From: Burkholderiaceae bacterium
GTDB taxonomy: Bacteria; Pseudomonadota; Gammaproteobacteria; Burkholderiales; Burkholderiaceae_A
Reading direction: 5' to 3'
NCBI GenBank assembly: GCA_018882785.1
Contig: VERI01000001.1
Span: forward strand, 248,001-312,000
DNA length: 64,000 bases
Below are positions 21,396-31,334 of the stretch, in pieces (the first letter of the stretch is position 1; each line of letters opens with the position of its first letter). The notes under the pieces are model-generated. The model did not search any database and had not been told where the DNA came from. It saw only the letters and a program-made list of their open reading frames with translations. The position numbers were made by a program, and so were the translations under genes.

Positions 21396-22341
21396 TGACA
21401 AGGGTGAGCTGGTCCATCTGCTCACCACCGAGGGCATTCCCAAGGCGCTGATGCTGCGGATCCTGGATCGCGCAAAGACCTTTTTGGATCCCGTCAATCC
21501 CAAAGAAGTGGTCAATGCGCCGTTGCTGGATGGCCGCAGCGTCTTCAATCTTTTTTTCGAAAATTCAACCCGCACCCGAACCACATTTGAAATCGCTGCG
21601 AAACGGCTTTCTGCAGACGTAGTCAATCTCAACGTACAGGCGTCAAGTACGGCAAAGGGTGAGTCGTTGCTGGACACCATCGATAACCTCGCCGCGATGA
21701 AGGCCGATATGTTTGTGGTCCGTCATGGCCAAAGTGGTGCGCCTACCTTGATCGCAAAACATATCAACAAAGTTGCGCCGCATATTCGTGTCATGAATGC
21801 TGGTGATGGCCGTCATGCCCATCCGACCCAGGCGCTTTTGGATGCATTTACGATTCGGCACTTCAAGGGGGAGTTTCAGCACCTTCGGGTCGCGATTGTG
21901 GGCGACATCCTTCACTCCCGGGTGGCCCGCTCAAACATTCATGCCTTGACGACACTTGGTGTGCCAGAGATTCGTGCGATTGGGCCGCGCACCTTACTGC
22001 CACCCGGACTTAAGGAGCTGGGCCTGCAGGTGTACACCGATCTTCTAGAGGGTCTGCGCGATGTTGATGTGGTGCTCACCCTTCGTCTCCAGAATGAACG
22101 CATGCGGGGTGCAATGCTGCCCAGCACTGAGGAATATTTCAAACACTATGGCCTTACCCGCGAGAAGCTTGCGGTCGCAAAGTCCGACGCGATCGTGATG
22201 CACCCAGGGCCGATGAATCGTGGTGTAGAGATTGACTCAGCGGTGGCCGATGGCAGTCAGTCGGTCATCCTCTCGCAGGTCACCTTCGGGATTGCGGTCC
22301 GCATGGCGGTGATGAGCATGCTCGCGGAGGTGAAACACTGA
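21373..22341 (+). CDS. pyrB: Aspartate carbamoyltransferase catalytic subunit
   Basis: Second step of pyrimidine synthesis, carbamoyl phosphate plus aspartate. The carbamoyl-phosphate site [12 protein letters not shown] is at about residues 59-70, and [20 protein letters not shown] and [12 protein letters not shown] are all present. Length 322 residues from ATG 21373 inside ruvX; a longer frame upstream runs through ruvX and is rejected. The stop overlaps the pyrC' start (TGATG). Paired with an inactive-looking dihydroorotase, as in pseudomonad ATCase complexes. Confidence 0.95.
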   Translation: MPRSIQINDKGELVHLLTTEGIPKALMLRILDRAKTFLDPVNPKEVVNAPLLDGRSVFNLFFENSTRTRTTFEIAAKRLSADVVNLNVQASSTAKGESLLDTIDNLAAMKADMFVVRHGQSGAPTLIAKHINKVAPHIRVMNAGDGRHAHPTQALLDAFTIRHFKGEFQHLRVAIVGDILHSRVARSNIHALTTLGVPEIRAIGPRTLLPPGLKELGLQVYTDLLEGLRDVDVVLTLRLQNERMRGAMLPSTEEYFKHYGLTREKLAVAKSDAIVMHPGPMNRGVEIDSAVADGSQSVILSQVTFGIAVRMAVMSMLAEVKH

Positions 22342-23696
22342 TGGCGGCCTCACAGCGTCTGCTCTCGATGTCAGCAAGCCTGCCGCGGGTTCGCGTGGCC
22401 GGTGGCCATTTGGTCGATCCCGCCAATGGAATTGATCGGCCAATGGATTTATGGATCGATGACGGTAGCCTCGTTGCGATTACTGACTCGGGTGAGCGTC
22501 TTGATGGCTTTACCCCTGATCTTGAGATTGACGCGACTGGGCGGGTGATCTGCCCCGGTCTGATCGACCTGTCTGCCCGACTGCGAGAACCGGGGTTTGA
22601 GTACAAAGCAACACTGGAGTCCGAGATGCGGGCGGCGATTGCGGGTGGGGTGACCCGTCTGGCCTGTCCGCCCGATACGGATCCACCGTTGGATGAGCCG
22701 GGCCTGGTGGAAATGTTAAAGCACCGTGCCCGGAACTTGATCCAGGCCCATGTGCATCCGCTTGGTGCCCTGACCGTAGGCCTCAAAGGTGAACAGATCA
22801 CCGAAATGGCAGAGCTTTCAGAGGCAGGCTGTGTGGGATTTTCTCAGGGGCCGATTCCGATCGTGAACACGCAGGTCTTGGTGCGTGCCCTGCAGTATGC
22901 GAGTACCTTTGGCTATCCGGTGTGGTTCTATCCAATGGATCCTTGGCTGGGCCGCTCAGGCGTTGCCCACTCGGGTGCGGTATCCGGCCGGCTCGGCCTG
23001 CCCGGCGTGCCCGTAGCGCACGAGACCATCGCCCTTCACACGATTTTTGAATTGATGCGTACGACCGGTGCGCAGGTGCATATCTGTCGGCTCTCCTCGG
23101 CAGCGGGTGTCGAGCTTGTTCGGCAGGCCAAGCGCGAAGGACTTTCGATTACCGCCGATGTCGCCGTTCATCACTTGCATCTGATTGATGTCGACATAGC
23201 AGACTTCAATAGCAATTATCGGGTCCAGCCGCCTTTTCGCGGCCAACGGGATCGTGATGCGCTCCGTGCGGGTGTGATGGATGGCACCATCGATGCGATC
23301 TGCTCGGACCATGCACCCGTTGATGACGATGCCAAGCAGCTTCCGTTCGGAGAGGCTGAGCCGGGCGTCACCGCGCTTGAACTGTTGTTGCCGTTGACCC
23401 TGAAGTGGGCCGCTGAGATCAAACTGCCATTACTTGAAGCCTTGCGTCGCCTGACGATTAATCCTGCGCGTGTATTGGGAAGGGATGCCGGCCAGTTATC
23501 TGTTGGCGGTCAGGCGGACATCTGTATTTTCGATCCTCTGGACCATTGGACGGTGTCATCCCAACAGCTCTTTTCACAGGGCGCCAATACGCCTTATCTT
23601 GGCCTTGAGCTTCAGGGTCGGGTCCATGCAGTGCTCGTGGATGGCCGATGCGTATTCGACCGGGCCCGCGGCGGGTTTAACGCGGAATCCTGCTGA
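22341..23696 (+). CDS. Dihydroorotase-like protein without the HxH metal site (PyrC'/PyrX)
   Basis: Amidohydrolase-fold protein of 451 residues homologous to dihydroorotase. Where active enzymes have HxH before the conserved LREPG, this one reads LSARLREPG, so the two metal-binding histidines are missing; later SDHAPVDDD is kept. In Pseudomonas and relatives such a non-catalytic PyrC' partners PyrB and is needed for the ATCase holoenzyme. The TGATG coupling to pyrB supports that role. A true pyrC should exist elsewhere in the genome. Confidence 0.88.
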   Translation: MAASQRLLSMSASLPRVRVAGGHLVDPANGIDRPMDLWIDDGSLVAITDSGERLDGFTPDLEIDATGRVICPGLIDLSARLREPGFEYKATLESEMRAAIAGGVTRLACPPDTDPPLDEPGLVEMLKHRARNLIQAHVHPLGALTVGLKGEQITEMAELSEAGCVGFSQGPIPIVNTQVLVRALQYASTFGYPVWFYPMDPWLGRSGVAHSGAVSGRLGLPGVPVAHETIALHTIFELMRTTGAQVHICRLSSAAGVELVRQAKREGLSITADVAVHHLHLIDVDIADFNSNYRVQPPFRGQRDRDALRAGVMDGTIDAICSDHAPVDDDAKQLPFGEAEPGVTALELLLPLTLKWAAEIKLPLLEALRRLTINPARVLGRDAGQLSVGGQADICIFDPLDHWTVSSQQLFSQGANTPYLGLELQGRVHAVLVDGRCVFDRARGGFNAESC

Positions 23697-23703
23697 GCCT
23701 TTC

Positions 23704-24525
23704 ATGATACGGCTGCTCTGGCGGGCGGTAATGCTGGCGCTGCTGCTGTTTATTGGCCTGGCAATTCTTTTTTCTTTTTATCGATTTTTGCCGCTTTATC
23801 GGCGTTGCACGATGCGTCGCATCTGGTCACGGGCCTTGCTTGCCGCCAGCGGAGTATCGCTCGAGGTCACGCGCAGTGCGGGCGCAGGGCGACAGGGCCA
23901 TGATGTTGCGCCAATGCTGATTGTGATGAACCACGTATCCTGGCTGGATATCTTCGTGCTCAATTCAGTGATGCCTGCTACGTTTATTGCGAAGTCGGAG
24001 ATTCGCCAGTGGCCACTGGTGGGCTGGCTGCTGATGGGTACCGATACATTATTTATTGAGCGGGCGAGCCGGCATGCTGTTCGGCATGTCAACCATCGCA
24101 TCGTGGAGCGCCTGACGCGAGGTGAACATGTCGCCTTTTTCCCAGAAAGCACGACCAGCGATGGCTATTCAGTACTGCCGTTTCATTCAAGTCTTTTTGC
24201 GATGGCTGTGGTGAGAACCCGAACGGCTGATGGCCCAGAGACATTTATTCCGCCCCAAGTGCAGCCCACCGCCGTACGGTATTTTCAATGGGGCCGTCCG
24301 ACGCTCATTCCCGCCTATATCGGTGAGCAGACCTTCATGGACTCGGTGATGAAGATTCTCTCGTCACGTGGTGTATCGGTTCGACTTCATGTGCTTGATC
24401 CTATGCTGGCTGCGGATCCCGAAGTGACGCGTCAGATGCTGGCAAAAATGGCCCACGCCCGTGTGCACGCCGCTGTGCAGGCGATGGATGGATCAGTCCT
24501 CGGGCAGGGTACCCTCGAGGCTTGA
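23704..24525 (+). CDS. 1-acyl-sn-glycerol-3-phosphate acyltransferase (PlsC family)
   Basis: Membrane-bound acyltransferase of phospholipid synthesis, or a related lysophospholipid/ornithine-lipid acyltransferase. An N-terminal helix (about residues 8-28) precedes the NHVSWLD motif (HX4D catalytic pair, about residues 78-84) and FPESTTS (substrate site; Glu-Ser in place of the more usual Glu-Gly). Length 273 residues from ATG 23704, seven bases after pyrC'. Its end overlaps the convergent apaH by 33 bases. Confidence 0.9.
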   Translation: MIRLLWRAVMLALLLFIGLAILFSFYRFLPLYRRCTMRRIWSRALLAASGVSLEVTRSAGAGRQGHDVAPMLIVMNHVSWLDIFVLNSVMPATFIAKSEIRQWPLVGWLLMGTDTLFIERASRHAVRHVNHRIVERLTRGEHVAFFPESTTSDGYSVLPFHSSLFAMAVVRTRTADGPETFIPPQVQPTAVRYFQWGRPTLIPAYIGEQTFMDSVMKILSSRGVSVRLHVLDPMLAADPEVTRQMLAKMAHARVHAAVQAMDGSVLGQGTLEA

Positions 24526-25311
24526 CTGAAGAAATACTTTGCCATCCTGAAGTCGAATTGCGGCCAGCTGCCGTCCCCAGACACAGCCCGTGTCGAGCCC
24601 GACAAGATTCGGTCGAATCAAAAGTCCAAGGGTGGACCAATGGCCAAATACGATGCGTTGACGGCTGGTTCTCCTGAGAGGGGCATCAAACCATGGGATC
24701 AGACCGGGGCTATGTTCAGGGGCGGATTTATTCTTAAAGTCGGGAATGCCGTTCGGATGGAGATAGCGCAGCCTGGTGAAGACGCTGAGGGCAGCACGCA
24801 ATCGCTTTTGGCCTTGCAGGCCGTCGGCCCAGTGTGGGCGACCCCCGTGCACCATTTCATGAAGGAAATCCTGCCAGTGATGGCTTTTTAGCCTTGCGGA
24901 GATGTCCTGAGCGAGCGTGAGCGTTTTGGCCACTGTCCAGTGGGGTAGGACACCTGCATGGACCATGAGCGTGCCGTCATCCGCGTGTGCAAGCGGCCGT
25001 CTCCGTAGCCAGTCAATCAATTCACGTGCGTCTGGCGCGCGCAGCACATCGTCAAGCGTATCCATGGGCTGTGACTTGCGCACGCCAGCTGCAAGCGCCA
25101 GAAGGTGGAGGTCATGGTTGCCGAGCACGCATGCCACTTTACGGCCCGAGTGCATCAGCTGGCGGAGTGTTTTGAGTGATTTGGGTCCGCGATTGACCAG
25201 ATCTCCGACGAACCACAGCTGGTCTTTTCGGGGGTTGATCGGCATTTGGGCGACCAATGCCTCCAGGCTGTCCCAGCAGCCTTGCACATCGCCTATGACG
25301 TAATGGGCCAT
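24493..25311 (-). CDS. apaH: Bis(5'-nucleosyl)-tetraphosphatase, symmetrical
   Basis: Metallophosphatase hydrolysing Ap4A to two ADP and able to remove Np4 caps from RNA. The phosphoesterase motifs GDVQG (residues 7-11), GDLVNRG (about 36-42) and GNHD (about 64-67) are in order, with HAGVLP later. Length 272 residues, normal. Single gene between two convergent/divergent neighbours. Confidence 0.95.
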   Translation of the reverse strand: MAHYVIGDVQGCWDSLEALVAQMPINPRKDQLWFVGDLVNRGPKSLKTLRQLMHSGRKVACVLGNHDLHLLALAAGVRKSQPMDTLDDVLRAPDARELIDWLRRRPLAHADDGTLMVHAGVLPHWTVAKTLTLAQDISARLKSHHWQDFLHEMVHGGRPHWADGLQGQKRLRAALSVFTRLRYLHPNGIPDFKNKSAPEHSPGLIPWFDAPLRRTSRQRIVFGHWSTLGLLIRPNLVGLDTGCVWGRQLAAIRLQDGKVFLQSSLEGTLPED

Positions 25312-25378
25312 CCGTCAGAATTGGGTTGGAGTCTTTAAAATAGCGGACCCATTGTCGCATTTCTCAAGGAGAGTTCCT

Positions 25379-26779
25379 GTGCAGCCTGCCGCATCCATTT
25401 TTAAGGCCTACGATATCCGCGGCGTGGTTGATGAAACGCTGACGCCGCCCGTGGTCGCCGCGATTGGCAGCGCACTGGGCCTCATGATTGCCCGCGCAGG
25501 GGGTGCATCCTGTGTTGTGGGCCGGGATGGCCGACATTCCGGCCCCGTTTTAGCCGATGCATTGGCCGATGGCCTGATGGCCAGTGGTATTGATGTCATC
25601 GATGTGGGCCAGGTGCCGACACCGGTCGTGTATTACGGCACGGTCGCCTCGGGCAGTGGTGCCGGTGTTGCGGTGACCGGAAGCCACAATCCACCGCAGT
25701 ACAACGGTTTAAAAATGATGGTGGCCGGACGTACGCTCTGGGGAGATGACATCCAACATATCCGGCAGATGATCATTTCCGGAGAGACTGCTCGGGAAAA
25801 TGACCCACGCAGCGCTGCACAGCGCGGCCGTAAAACTTTCTCGCCGCAGATTGTGCAGGACTATATGGCGGCCATTACCCAGGACGTTCGACTTGCGCGG
25901 AAGATGTCGATTGCCATTGATGCGGGCAACGGCGTGGCCGGAGGCATCGCGCCAGGCCTGCTCGAGCGCCTGGGCTGTCGCGTGCACGCCTTATTCTGTG
26001 ACGTTGATGGCGATTTCCCGAACCACCATCCCGACCCTGCCCATATGGAAAATCTTCAGGATCTGATCAATTGCGTTCAATCCACCGATGCAGAACTGGG
26101 CCTTGCCTTTGATGGTGATGGTGACCGGCTGGGCGTTGTGACCAAATCAGGAAAAATCATCTGGCCGGATCGACAGATGATGCTGTATGCGGCAGATGTA
26201 CTCGCCGCGCGTCCAGGTGAGCAGATTATTTTTGATGTGAAGTGCACCCGTCATCTGGCCTCCTGGGTCAGGCAGCATGGGGGTGTGCCCTTAATGTGGA
26301 AGACAGGACACTCACTGATTAAAGCCAAACTGAGAGAAACCAGCGCGCCTCTGGCCGGTGAGATGAGTGGTCATATATTCTTCAATGATCGGTGGTATGG
26401 ATTTGATGATGCCTTGTACACTGCCGCGCGTCTGCTTGAGATCTTGTCGCGCGCGGATGATCCATCAGCGGTATTGGAGTCATTGCCTGACGCCCCATCC
26501 ACCCCTGAACTACAGCTTGCCACCGCGGAGGGAGAGAATTTTTCGGTGATTGAGCGGCTTCGCAACGAAGGCCAATTTCCGACCGCAAAAGAACGTATCA
26601 CGATTGATGGAATTCGCGTCGAGTACGCCGATGGGTTTGGCCTTGCACGTCCATCGAATACAACACCGGTGATCGTGCTGCGTTTTGAGGCAGACAGCCA
26701 GGATGCCCTTGCCAGAATCCAAACGGAATTTCGCGATAATTTCTCTCGGCTGATGCCGCAGGCGAGGCTGCCGTTTTAG
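25379..26779 (+). CDS. algC: Phosphomannomutase/phosphoglucomutase
   Basis: Interconverts hexose 6- and 1-phosphates for lipopolysaccharide and polysaccharide precursors. Domain marks in order are FKAYDIRG, the phosphoserine loop VTGSHNPPQYNG (about residues 100-111), DGDGDRLG (metal loop) and GEMSGHIFFND (sugar loop). The GTG at 25379 is chosen because AAGGAGA at 25366-25372 sits six bases before it; the TTG at 25352 has no such site. Length 466 residues. Followed by LPS core genes. Confidence 0.94.
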   Translation: MQPAASIFKAYDIRGVVDETLTPPVVAAIGSALGLMIARAGGASCVVGRDGRHSGPVLADALADGLMASGIDVIDVGQVPTPVVYYGTVASGSGAGVAVTGSHNPPQYNGLKMMVAGRTLWGDDIQHIRQMIISGETARENDPRSAAQRGRKTFSPQIVQDYMAAITQDVRLARKMSIAIDAGNGVAGGIAPGLLERLGCRVHALFCDVDGDFPNHHPDPAHMENLQDLINCVQSTDAELGLAFDGDGDRLGVVTKSGKIIWPDRQMMLYAADVLAARPGEQIIFDVKCTRHLASWVRQHGGVPLMWKTGHSLIKAKLRETSAPLAGEMSGHIFFNDRWYGFDDALYTAARLLEILSRADDPSAVLESLPDAPSTPELQLATAEGENFSVIERLRNEGQFPTAKERITIDGIRVEYADGFGLARPSNTTPVIVLRFEADSQDALARIQTEFRDNFSRLMPQARLPF

Positions 26780-26835
26780 TTTCCTCGCCCTCTCGGACAG
26801 ACATTCCGACGCCTTCCTCGGCGGTCCGTCGTGTC

Positions 26836-27834
26836 TTGCTGGTCAAAACCAGTTCCATGGGTGATGTCATTCATATGCTGTCGGCCCTGCAAGAGGCCCG
26901 GCATGCCAGGCCCGATATTCGGTTTGACTGGGTCTGCGAGGAGGCCTTCACCGATCTTCCTTCGCTTGAGCCGGCCGTCGATCGGGTGATTGCCGTTGCG
27001 GTTCGACGCTGGCGTAAATCGATATTCGCCGGCCAGACATGGCAGGAAATTCGTCAGTTTGTTCGTGAATGCCGACAGCGGCCGTACGACCTTGTGATCG
27101 ATGCACAGGGTCTGCTGAAGACCGCATGGATAACCGCCTTAGCCCGATGCCCAAAGAGGCATCGATGGGGTTTTGACTGGCCGACAAGCCGTGAGGCGCT
27201 CTCGCGCCTGTCCGTTGGGCATGGCGTTCATGCACCGATGGATCGGCATGCCATTGACCGCCTGCGGGCGCTGCTGGGTGGCGCCTTGGGGTACACCCCT
27301 TCCGGGCCGATATCGGGCCTCGGACGGGCCGAAGACCGCGCAGCGGTTTTCGATCGGGCAGATCCACAACGCAGCCATGGCAGGTCCATTATTTTTTTTC
27401 ATGGCACCACGCGTCATGAAAAGTCATGGCCAATCGCTGAATGGATATCCCTGGGCAGCGCATTTGATCGGCAGGGCGTTGAAGTGCTGCTGCCGTGGGG
27501 GTCAGCGGCAGAGGAGGCTGCTGCGCGCGCGATTGCGTCGGGCATCGGTGGCCGGGCTCGACTTCTGCCGCGTACGTCGATTCAAGAACTGATTCGATTC
27601 ATTCGACAGGCCAACGGCGTTGTCGGCCTTGATAGTGGGCTGATGCACTTATCGGTTTATCTTGGTGTTCCGACAATTGCCGTGATGGCGGCATCTCATC
27701 TTGAGCGGTTTTCTGCCGATCGGTTTGCGCCCCTCTGGGCTGCCCATGCCCGCGTACTTCGGCGCCCGACTTCGGCAGATGCGATTACGGTCGATCAGGT
27801 GTTAGCGTCCTCGCGCGATCTGGGCATGATCTGA
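26836..27834 (+). CDS. waaC: Lipopolysaccharide heptosyltransferase I
   Basis: GT9 glycosyltransferase adding the first heptose to Kdo2-lipid A on the cytoplasmic face. LLVKTSSMGDVIHMLSAL at the N-terminus and VVGLDSGLMHLSVYLGVPTIAV near the end are the family motifs. No ATG exists in frame before the conserved start; TTG 26836 was used (332 residues), but the usual MRVLLVK pattern suggests a few more residues, for which only an ATT at 26803 is available. The start is therefore uncertain. Stop and waaA start overlap (TGATG). Confidence 0.9.
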   Translation: MLVKTSSMGDVIHMLSALQEARHARPDIRFDWVCEEAFTDLPSLEPAVDRVIAVAVRRWRKSIFAGQTWQEIRQFVRECRQRPYDLVIDAQGLLKTAWITALARCPKRHRWGFDWPTSREALSRLSVGHGVHAPMDRHAIDRLRALLGGALGYTPSGPISGLGRAEDRAAVFDRADPQRSHGRSIIFFHGTTRHEKSWPIAEWISLGSAFDRQGVEVLLPWGSAAEEAAARAIASGIGGRARLLPRTSIQELIRFIRQANGVVGLDSGLMHLSVYLGVPTIAVMAASHLERFSADRFAPLWAAHARVLRRPTSADAITVDQVLASSRDLGMI

Positions 27835-29297
27835 TGCGTACCGTGGTGGAATCTTTACCTGAGCGCATAAGCCGTTGGATCTACGGTTGGGTTGGGCTGG
27901 CTGCTTTACCCGGGCTTTGTTTAGTTCTTTTGTGGCGGGGTGTGAGGCAGCCAGAGTACTGGGCCCACTGGTCTGAGCGATTCTTGGGCCGGCCATCAAC
28001 GGCCGACGGATCTTCTGATTGGCAGTCGGATCGACGTCCGTTGTCGGTGACGGTGTTGTGGATTCACGCCGTCTCAGTTGGCGAGACGCGGGCGGCTGCC
28101 CCGCTCATTCATCAGTGGCTGTCCGAGTCGGCTCAGCACAAGGTGATCCTTACGCACATGACACCAACCGGAAGGGCAACTGGCCGTGAGATTTTCTCCA
28201 AATGGTGCCAGGGGCCGCAGCCCGCGCTCGTGCAGTGTTTTTTGCCTTATGACTTCCCTTGGGCCACCGCCCGTTTTTTGAAATGGGCTCGGCCCGCCCT
28301 CGGCGTTCTGATGGAGACCGAGCTGTGGCCGAACCTGCTGGCGCAGGCCCGTCACTTATCGATACCTGTGGCTCTGATCAATGCCCGCCTATCACCGAGA
28401 TCTCGACGCAGACTCATGAAGGCACGATGGCTTTCACGGCCGGCGGTGGCAGGGCTTGCCGGTATTGCGGCCCAGACTGTCCGCGATGCAGAGGGGTTTC
28501 GTGCTGTGCTTGATGCCCGCCCGACGGCCCCATCGCCACAGGCAGATCATCCTGTTCAGGTTCTTGGGAATATGAAATTTGATGTCTCTGTTCCAGATGA
28601 AATGAGACAAATGGGGCGTCAGTGGCGTGAGCGTCTGTGTGCCGATTCGTCGACAGACGCCGCCTCCCAATTGCACATCTGGGCCGCTGTGAGTACGCGC
28701 GAGGACGAAGAGAGTTCACTTCTTGCGGCATGGTCTGGGGCTTTGGCGTCGGGGCGGATTACCGCCCACGATAGGCTGCTGATTGTGCCCCGGCATCCAC
28801 AGCGATTTGAACGGGTGGCACAGCTTGTTGGCGAGCATGGGTTTTCGGTCTGTCGCCGATCAACACAATGGTCAGAGCAATCCACCGCATCACCAGGTCC
28901 GACAGCCCGCGGGGGCCCGGATACATCGGTTCTGCTCGGTGATTCTCTGGGCGAGATGTTTGCCTACCTTGAGATGGCGGATCTTGTCTTAATTGGAGGC
29001 AGTCTCTTGCCCCTAGGGGGACAAAATCCTCTAGAGGCCTGTGTGATTGGCCGGCCCGTATTTTTTGGCCCCCATATGTTTAATTTTCACGAGATTGCCC
29101 GCGAGCTGAGAGCCTGTGGTGCCGGAACAGAGATCCAGCGTGTTGGCGAATGGATTGAGCTGGGACAGCTTTTGCTCAATGATCCAAAGGAGCGGGCCTA
29201 TCGATCCAGTCTTGCCCGAGATTTCTCTCAGGCCCACCGAGGTGCCGCAGAGCGGACCCGGTTATTCATCGACGCTATTTTGCGAGCAGGCCGTTGA
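27834..29297 (+). CDS. waaA: 3-deoxy-D-manno-octulosonic acid (Kdo) transferase
   Basis: GT30 enzyme that adds Kdo to lipid A precursor, anchored by an N-terminal helix (about residues 18-38). Family motifs are WIHAVSVGETRAAAPLI, ALGVLMETELWPNLL, and the C-terminal GGSLLPLGGQNPLEA. At 487 residues it is about 60 longer than E. coli WaaA, the extra mainly in Ser/Thr-rich stretches around SSTDAASQ and SEQSTASPGP. Coupled to waaC; its end overlaps the convergent tolC gene by 23 bases. Confidence 0.93.
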   Translation: MRTVVESLPERISRWIYGWVGLAALPGLCLVLLWRGVRQPEYWAHWSERFLGRPSTADGSSDWQSDRRPLSVTVLWIHAVSVGETRAAAPLIHQWLSESAQHKVILTHMTPTGRATGREIFSKWCQGPQPALVQCFLPYDFPWATARFLKWARPALGVLMETELWPNLLAQARHLSIPVALINARLSPRSRRRLMKARWLSRPAVAGLAGIAAQTVRDAEGFRAVLDARPTAPSPQADHPVQVLGNMKFDVSVPDEMRQMGRQWRERLCADSSTDAASQLHIWAAVSTREDEESSLLAAWSGALASGRITAHDRLLIVPRHPQRFERVAQLVGEHGFSVCRRSTQWSEQSTASPGPTARGGPDTSVLLGDSLGEMFAYLEMADLVLIGGSLLPLGGQNPLEACVIGRPVFFGPHMFNFHEIARELRACGAGTEIQRVGEWIELGQLLLNDPKERAYRSSLARDFSQAHRGAAERTRLFIDAILRAGR

Positions 29298-30642
29298 TCT
29301 CATCGATATCCCGATCTGCAAGCGTGCCCGCAGCCGCCTTAAGTTTTAGGCTGTTGATCAGGGTGTCATAACGGGCCTTAGACAGGTCCCGCTGTGTTGT
29401 GAAGAGCTGTTGCTGAGCGTTTAACACATCGATATTGATACGAACGCCGACCTCGTAGCCCAGTAAATTCGACTCCAGCGCAAGCTTGCTTGATTTCTCT
29501 GCGGCCTCGAAGGCCCTCACCTGCGAGAGCCCGGCCATAACGCCGAGGAATGCGGTCCGGGCCGACTGCTCGGCATTTCTCCGCTCTGACTCAAGATCAA
29601 AGGTGGCCTTGTCGCGTAGGGCGATCGCCTCTTTCGCCTTGCTCAGGGCGATTCCGCCATTAAACAGCGGCACAGTAAGTTCAAGAGAGACAACATCTGT
29701 GTCCGCCCGAGGATAGACATTGGTGGACAGTGTCAGGGGGTCTACCCGACGTTTTTGGGCAACGAGATCAATCGTCGGCAAATTGTCCGCTGAAATGATC
29801 CGCGTCACCTCATATCGGGCGATTTCAGCAGCGGACTGGGCTGCCTGAACCCGAAGATTAAAGGACTGGGATTGCTCAATCCATTTTCCTGCATCCGCAG
29901 GCTCAGGGCTCTGAAGTTTAATCTCCGCGCGTAGGCCGGAGAGTCGTTGTGGCAGTGGCTGCCCGATCAACAACGTGAGCGCATGACGTTTCACCTCCAG
30001 ATCGTTAGTGGCGGCGATCTGCTTGGCAGTTGCCAGATCAAAGCGGGCCTGGGCCTCTTGCTGATCGGTAATCGTTGCGGTTCCAACCTCGAAATTTCGC
30101 TTCGCAGATTCCAGTTGTTCGCGAATCGCTTTCAGCTCCGCATCAACACTGGATACAGAATCCTGGGCCACCAGGACATCAAAATAGGCCTGCGTCACCC
30201 GCAGCAGGGCATCGATTCTGGCCTGTGCAAAGTTGGCCTCGCCAGCCCGCGAACGTTCCCGTTCTTGGTTAAAAACCGCAAGCCGTTCCAGACGGAAAAT
30301 CGGCTGGGTCAGCGCCACAACATAGGTGTTGGCTACCCGGCCCGAATAGCTCAGGGCACTGCCGGGAATCGATGCATTTGGGTTGCTGGCCACATCGAAG
30401 TCGGTTCGGGTTCGCGACGCCGTCAGGCTCGCAGCAGGCAGGAGCAGTCCAAGCCCTTGGCCAAAGCGTGTGGCATCCGCTTCCGCTTTTTTTCGTGCGG
30501 CAAGGAAAGCCGCATCGTGGATAAGCGCTTCTTTGGCGGCTGTCGATAGGTCGACGCTGAGTGCCGGACTGCAGGGCAGTGCCAACACTAAAGCGTATGC
30601 ACATCGAGCCTTAAAACTTGAAATGCGAGATCTTTGGAGCAT
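29275..30642 (-). CDS. tolC: TolC-family outer-membrane channel
   Basis: Outer-membrane exit duct for efflux or type I secretion. It has a signal peptide (KARCAYALVLALPCSPALS) and two repeats of long alpha-helical coiled-coil (QEQERERSRAGEANFAQARIDAL-like and KEAIALRDKATFDLESERR). Length 455 residues from ATG 30642, which lies inside the end of pcm (32-base overlap). It is the housekeeping TolC; a second TolC paralogue sits with the type I system at 55622. Confidence 0.9.
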   Translation of the reverse strand: MLQRSRISSFKARCAYALVLALPCSPALSVDLSTAAKEALIHDAAFLAARKKAEADATRFGQGLGLLLPAASLTASRTRTDFDVASNPNASIPGSALSYSGRVANTYVVALTQPIFRLERLAVFNQERERSRAGEANFAQARIDALLRVTQAYFDVLVAQDSVSSVDAELKAIREQLESAKRNFEVGTATITDQQEAQARFDLATAKQIAATNDLEVKRHALTLLIGQPLPQRLSGLRAEIKLQSPEPADAGKWIEQSQSFNLRVQAAQSAAEIARYEVTRIISADNLPTIDLVAQKRRVDPLTLSTNVYPRADTDVVSLELTVPLFNGGIALSKAKEAIALRDKATFDLESERRNAEQSARTAFLGVMAGLSQVRAFEAAEKSSKLALESNLLGYEVGVRINIDVLNAQQQLFTTQRDLSKARYDTLINSLKLKAAAGTLADRDIDEINGLLAK

Positions 30643-31303
30643 CTTCGAGAGGGGTTGTAACGGTTTCGAACAGCACCGTCTGACGAATGCCGTCTGCGGA
30701 ACCGCTTCCTGCAGAGCGGACACGCTCAATGAGGACTGCCTGCATGACAGGCGCAGATCCAACAATCGCCACCATACGGCCGCCGGGGCTGAGCTGCTGC
30801 AACAAATGCTCGGGAACACGCTCTACCGCCCCAGAGATCGCGATAGCATCAAACATGCTTCGCGACCAACGCGGCTGCTCCACGAGTCCATTGGCCTGGA
30901 CGACTTCCACATTCAGAATTCCTGCCTCTGAAAGATTGGATTGCGCGAGGGCAACCAGGCCTTCGTATTTCTCAACAGTCAGGACCTCAGCCGCCTGACG
31001 GGCCATGAGTCCAGCCATATAGCCCGAGCCTGCGCCGATTTCTAAAACGCGGTCATCGGGAAGTAGGCTGAGCTCTTGAAGTAAGCGGGCCTCGACCTTT
31101 GGCGCCAGCATGACCTGGCCATGTGGCAGGGGCAGTTCCATGTCAACGAAGGCCAGGTGGCGGTGCGATCGGGGAACGAACTGCTCGCGGCGAAGCTCAG
31201 CAAGCAGGTTAAGCACATTCGGGTCCAGGACGTTCCATGGCCGAATTTGCTGCTCGATCATTTTCGAGCGGGCTTTCTCAATATTTGCAAAATCGGGGTT
31301 CAT
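30611..31303 (-). CDS. pcm: Protein-L-isoaspartate O-methyltransferase family protein
   Basis: SAM methyltransferase that repairs isoaspartyl residues. ARSKMIEQQIRPWNVLD at the N-terminus and VLEIGAGSGYMAGLMA (SAM motif I, about residues 78-93) identify the family. A GGAG ribosome site lies six bases before ATG 31303, giving 230 residues. The tetR-pcm-tolC order on one strand is common in Burkholderiales. The C-terminal part overlaps the tolC start. Confidence 0.9.
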   Translation of the reverse strand: MNPDFANIEKARSKMIEQQIRPWNVLDPNVLNLLAELRREQFVPRSHRHLAFVDMELPLPHGQVMLAPKVEARLLQELSLLPDDRVLEIGAGSGYMAGLMARQAAEVLTVEKYEGLVALAQSNLSEAGILNVEVVQANGLVEQPRWSRSMFDAIAISGAVERVPEHLLQQLSPGGRMVAIVGSAPVMQAVLIERVRSAGSGSADGIRQTVLFETVTTPLEDAPKISHFKF

Positions 31304-31334
31304 GCGGCACTCCAAACAGACCCCGAGTCTAGCA

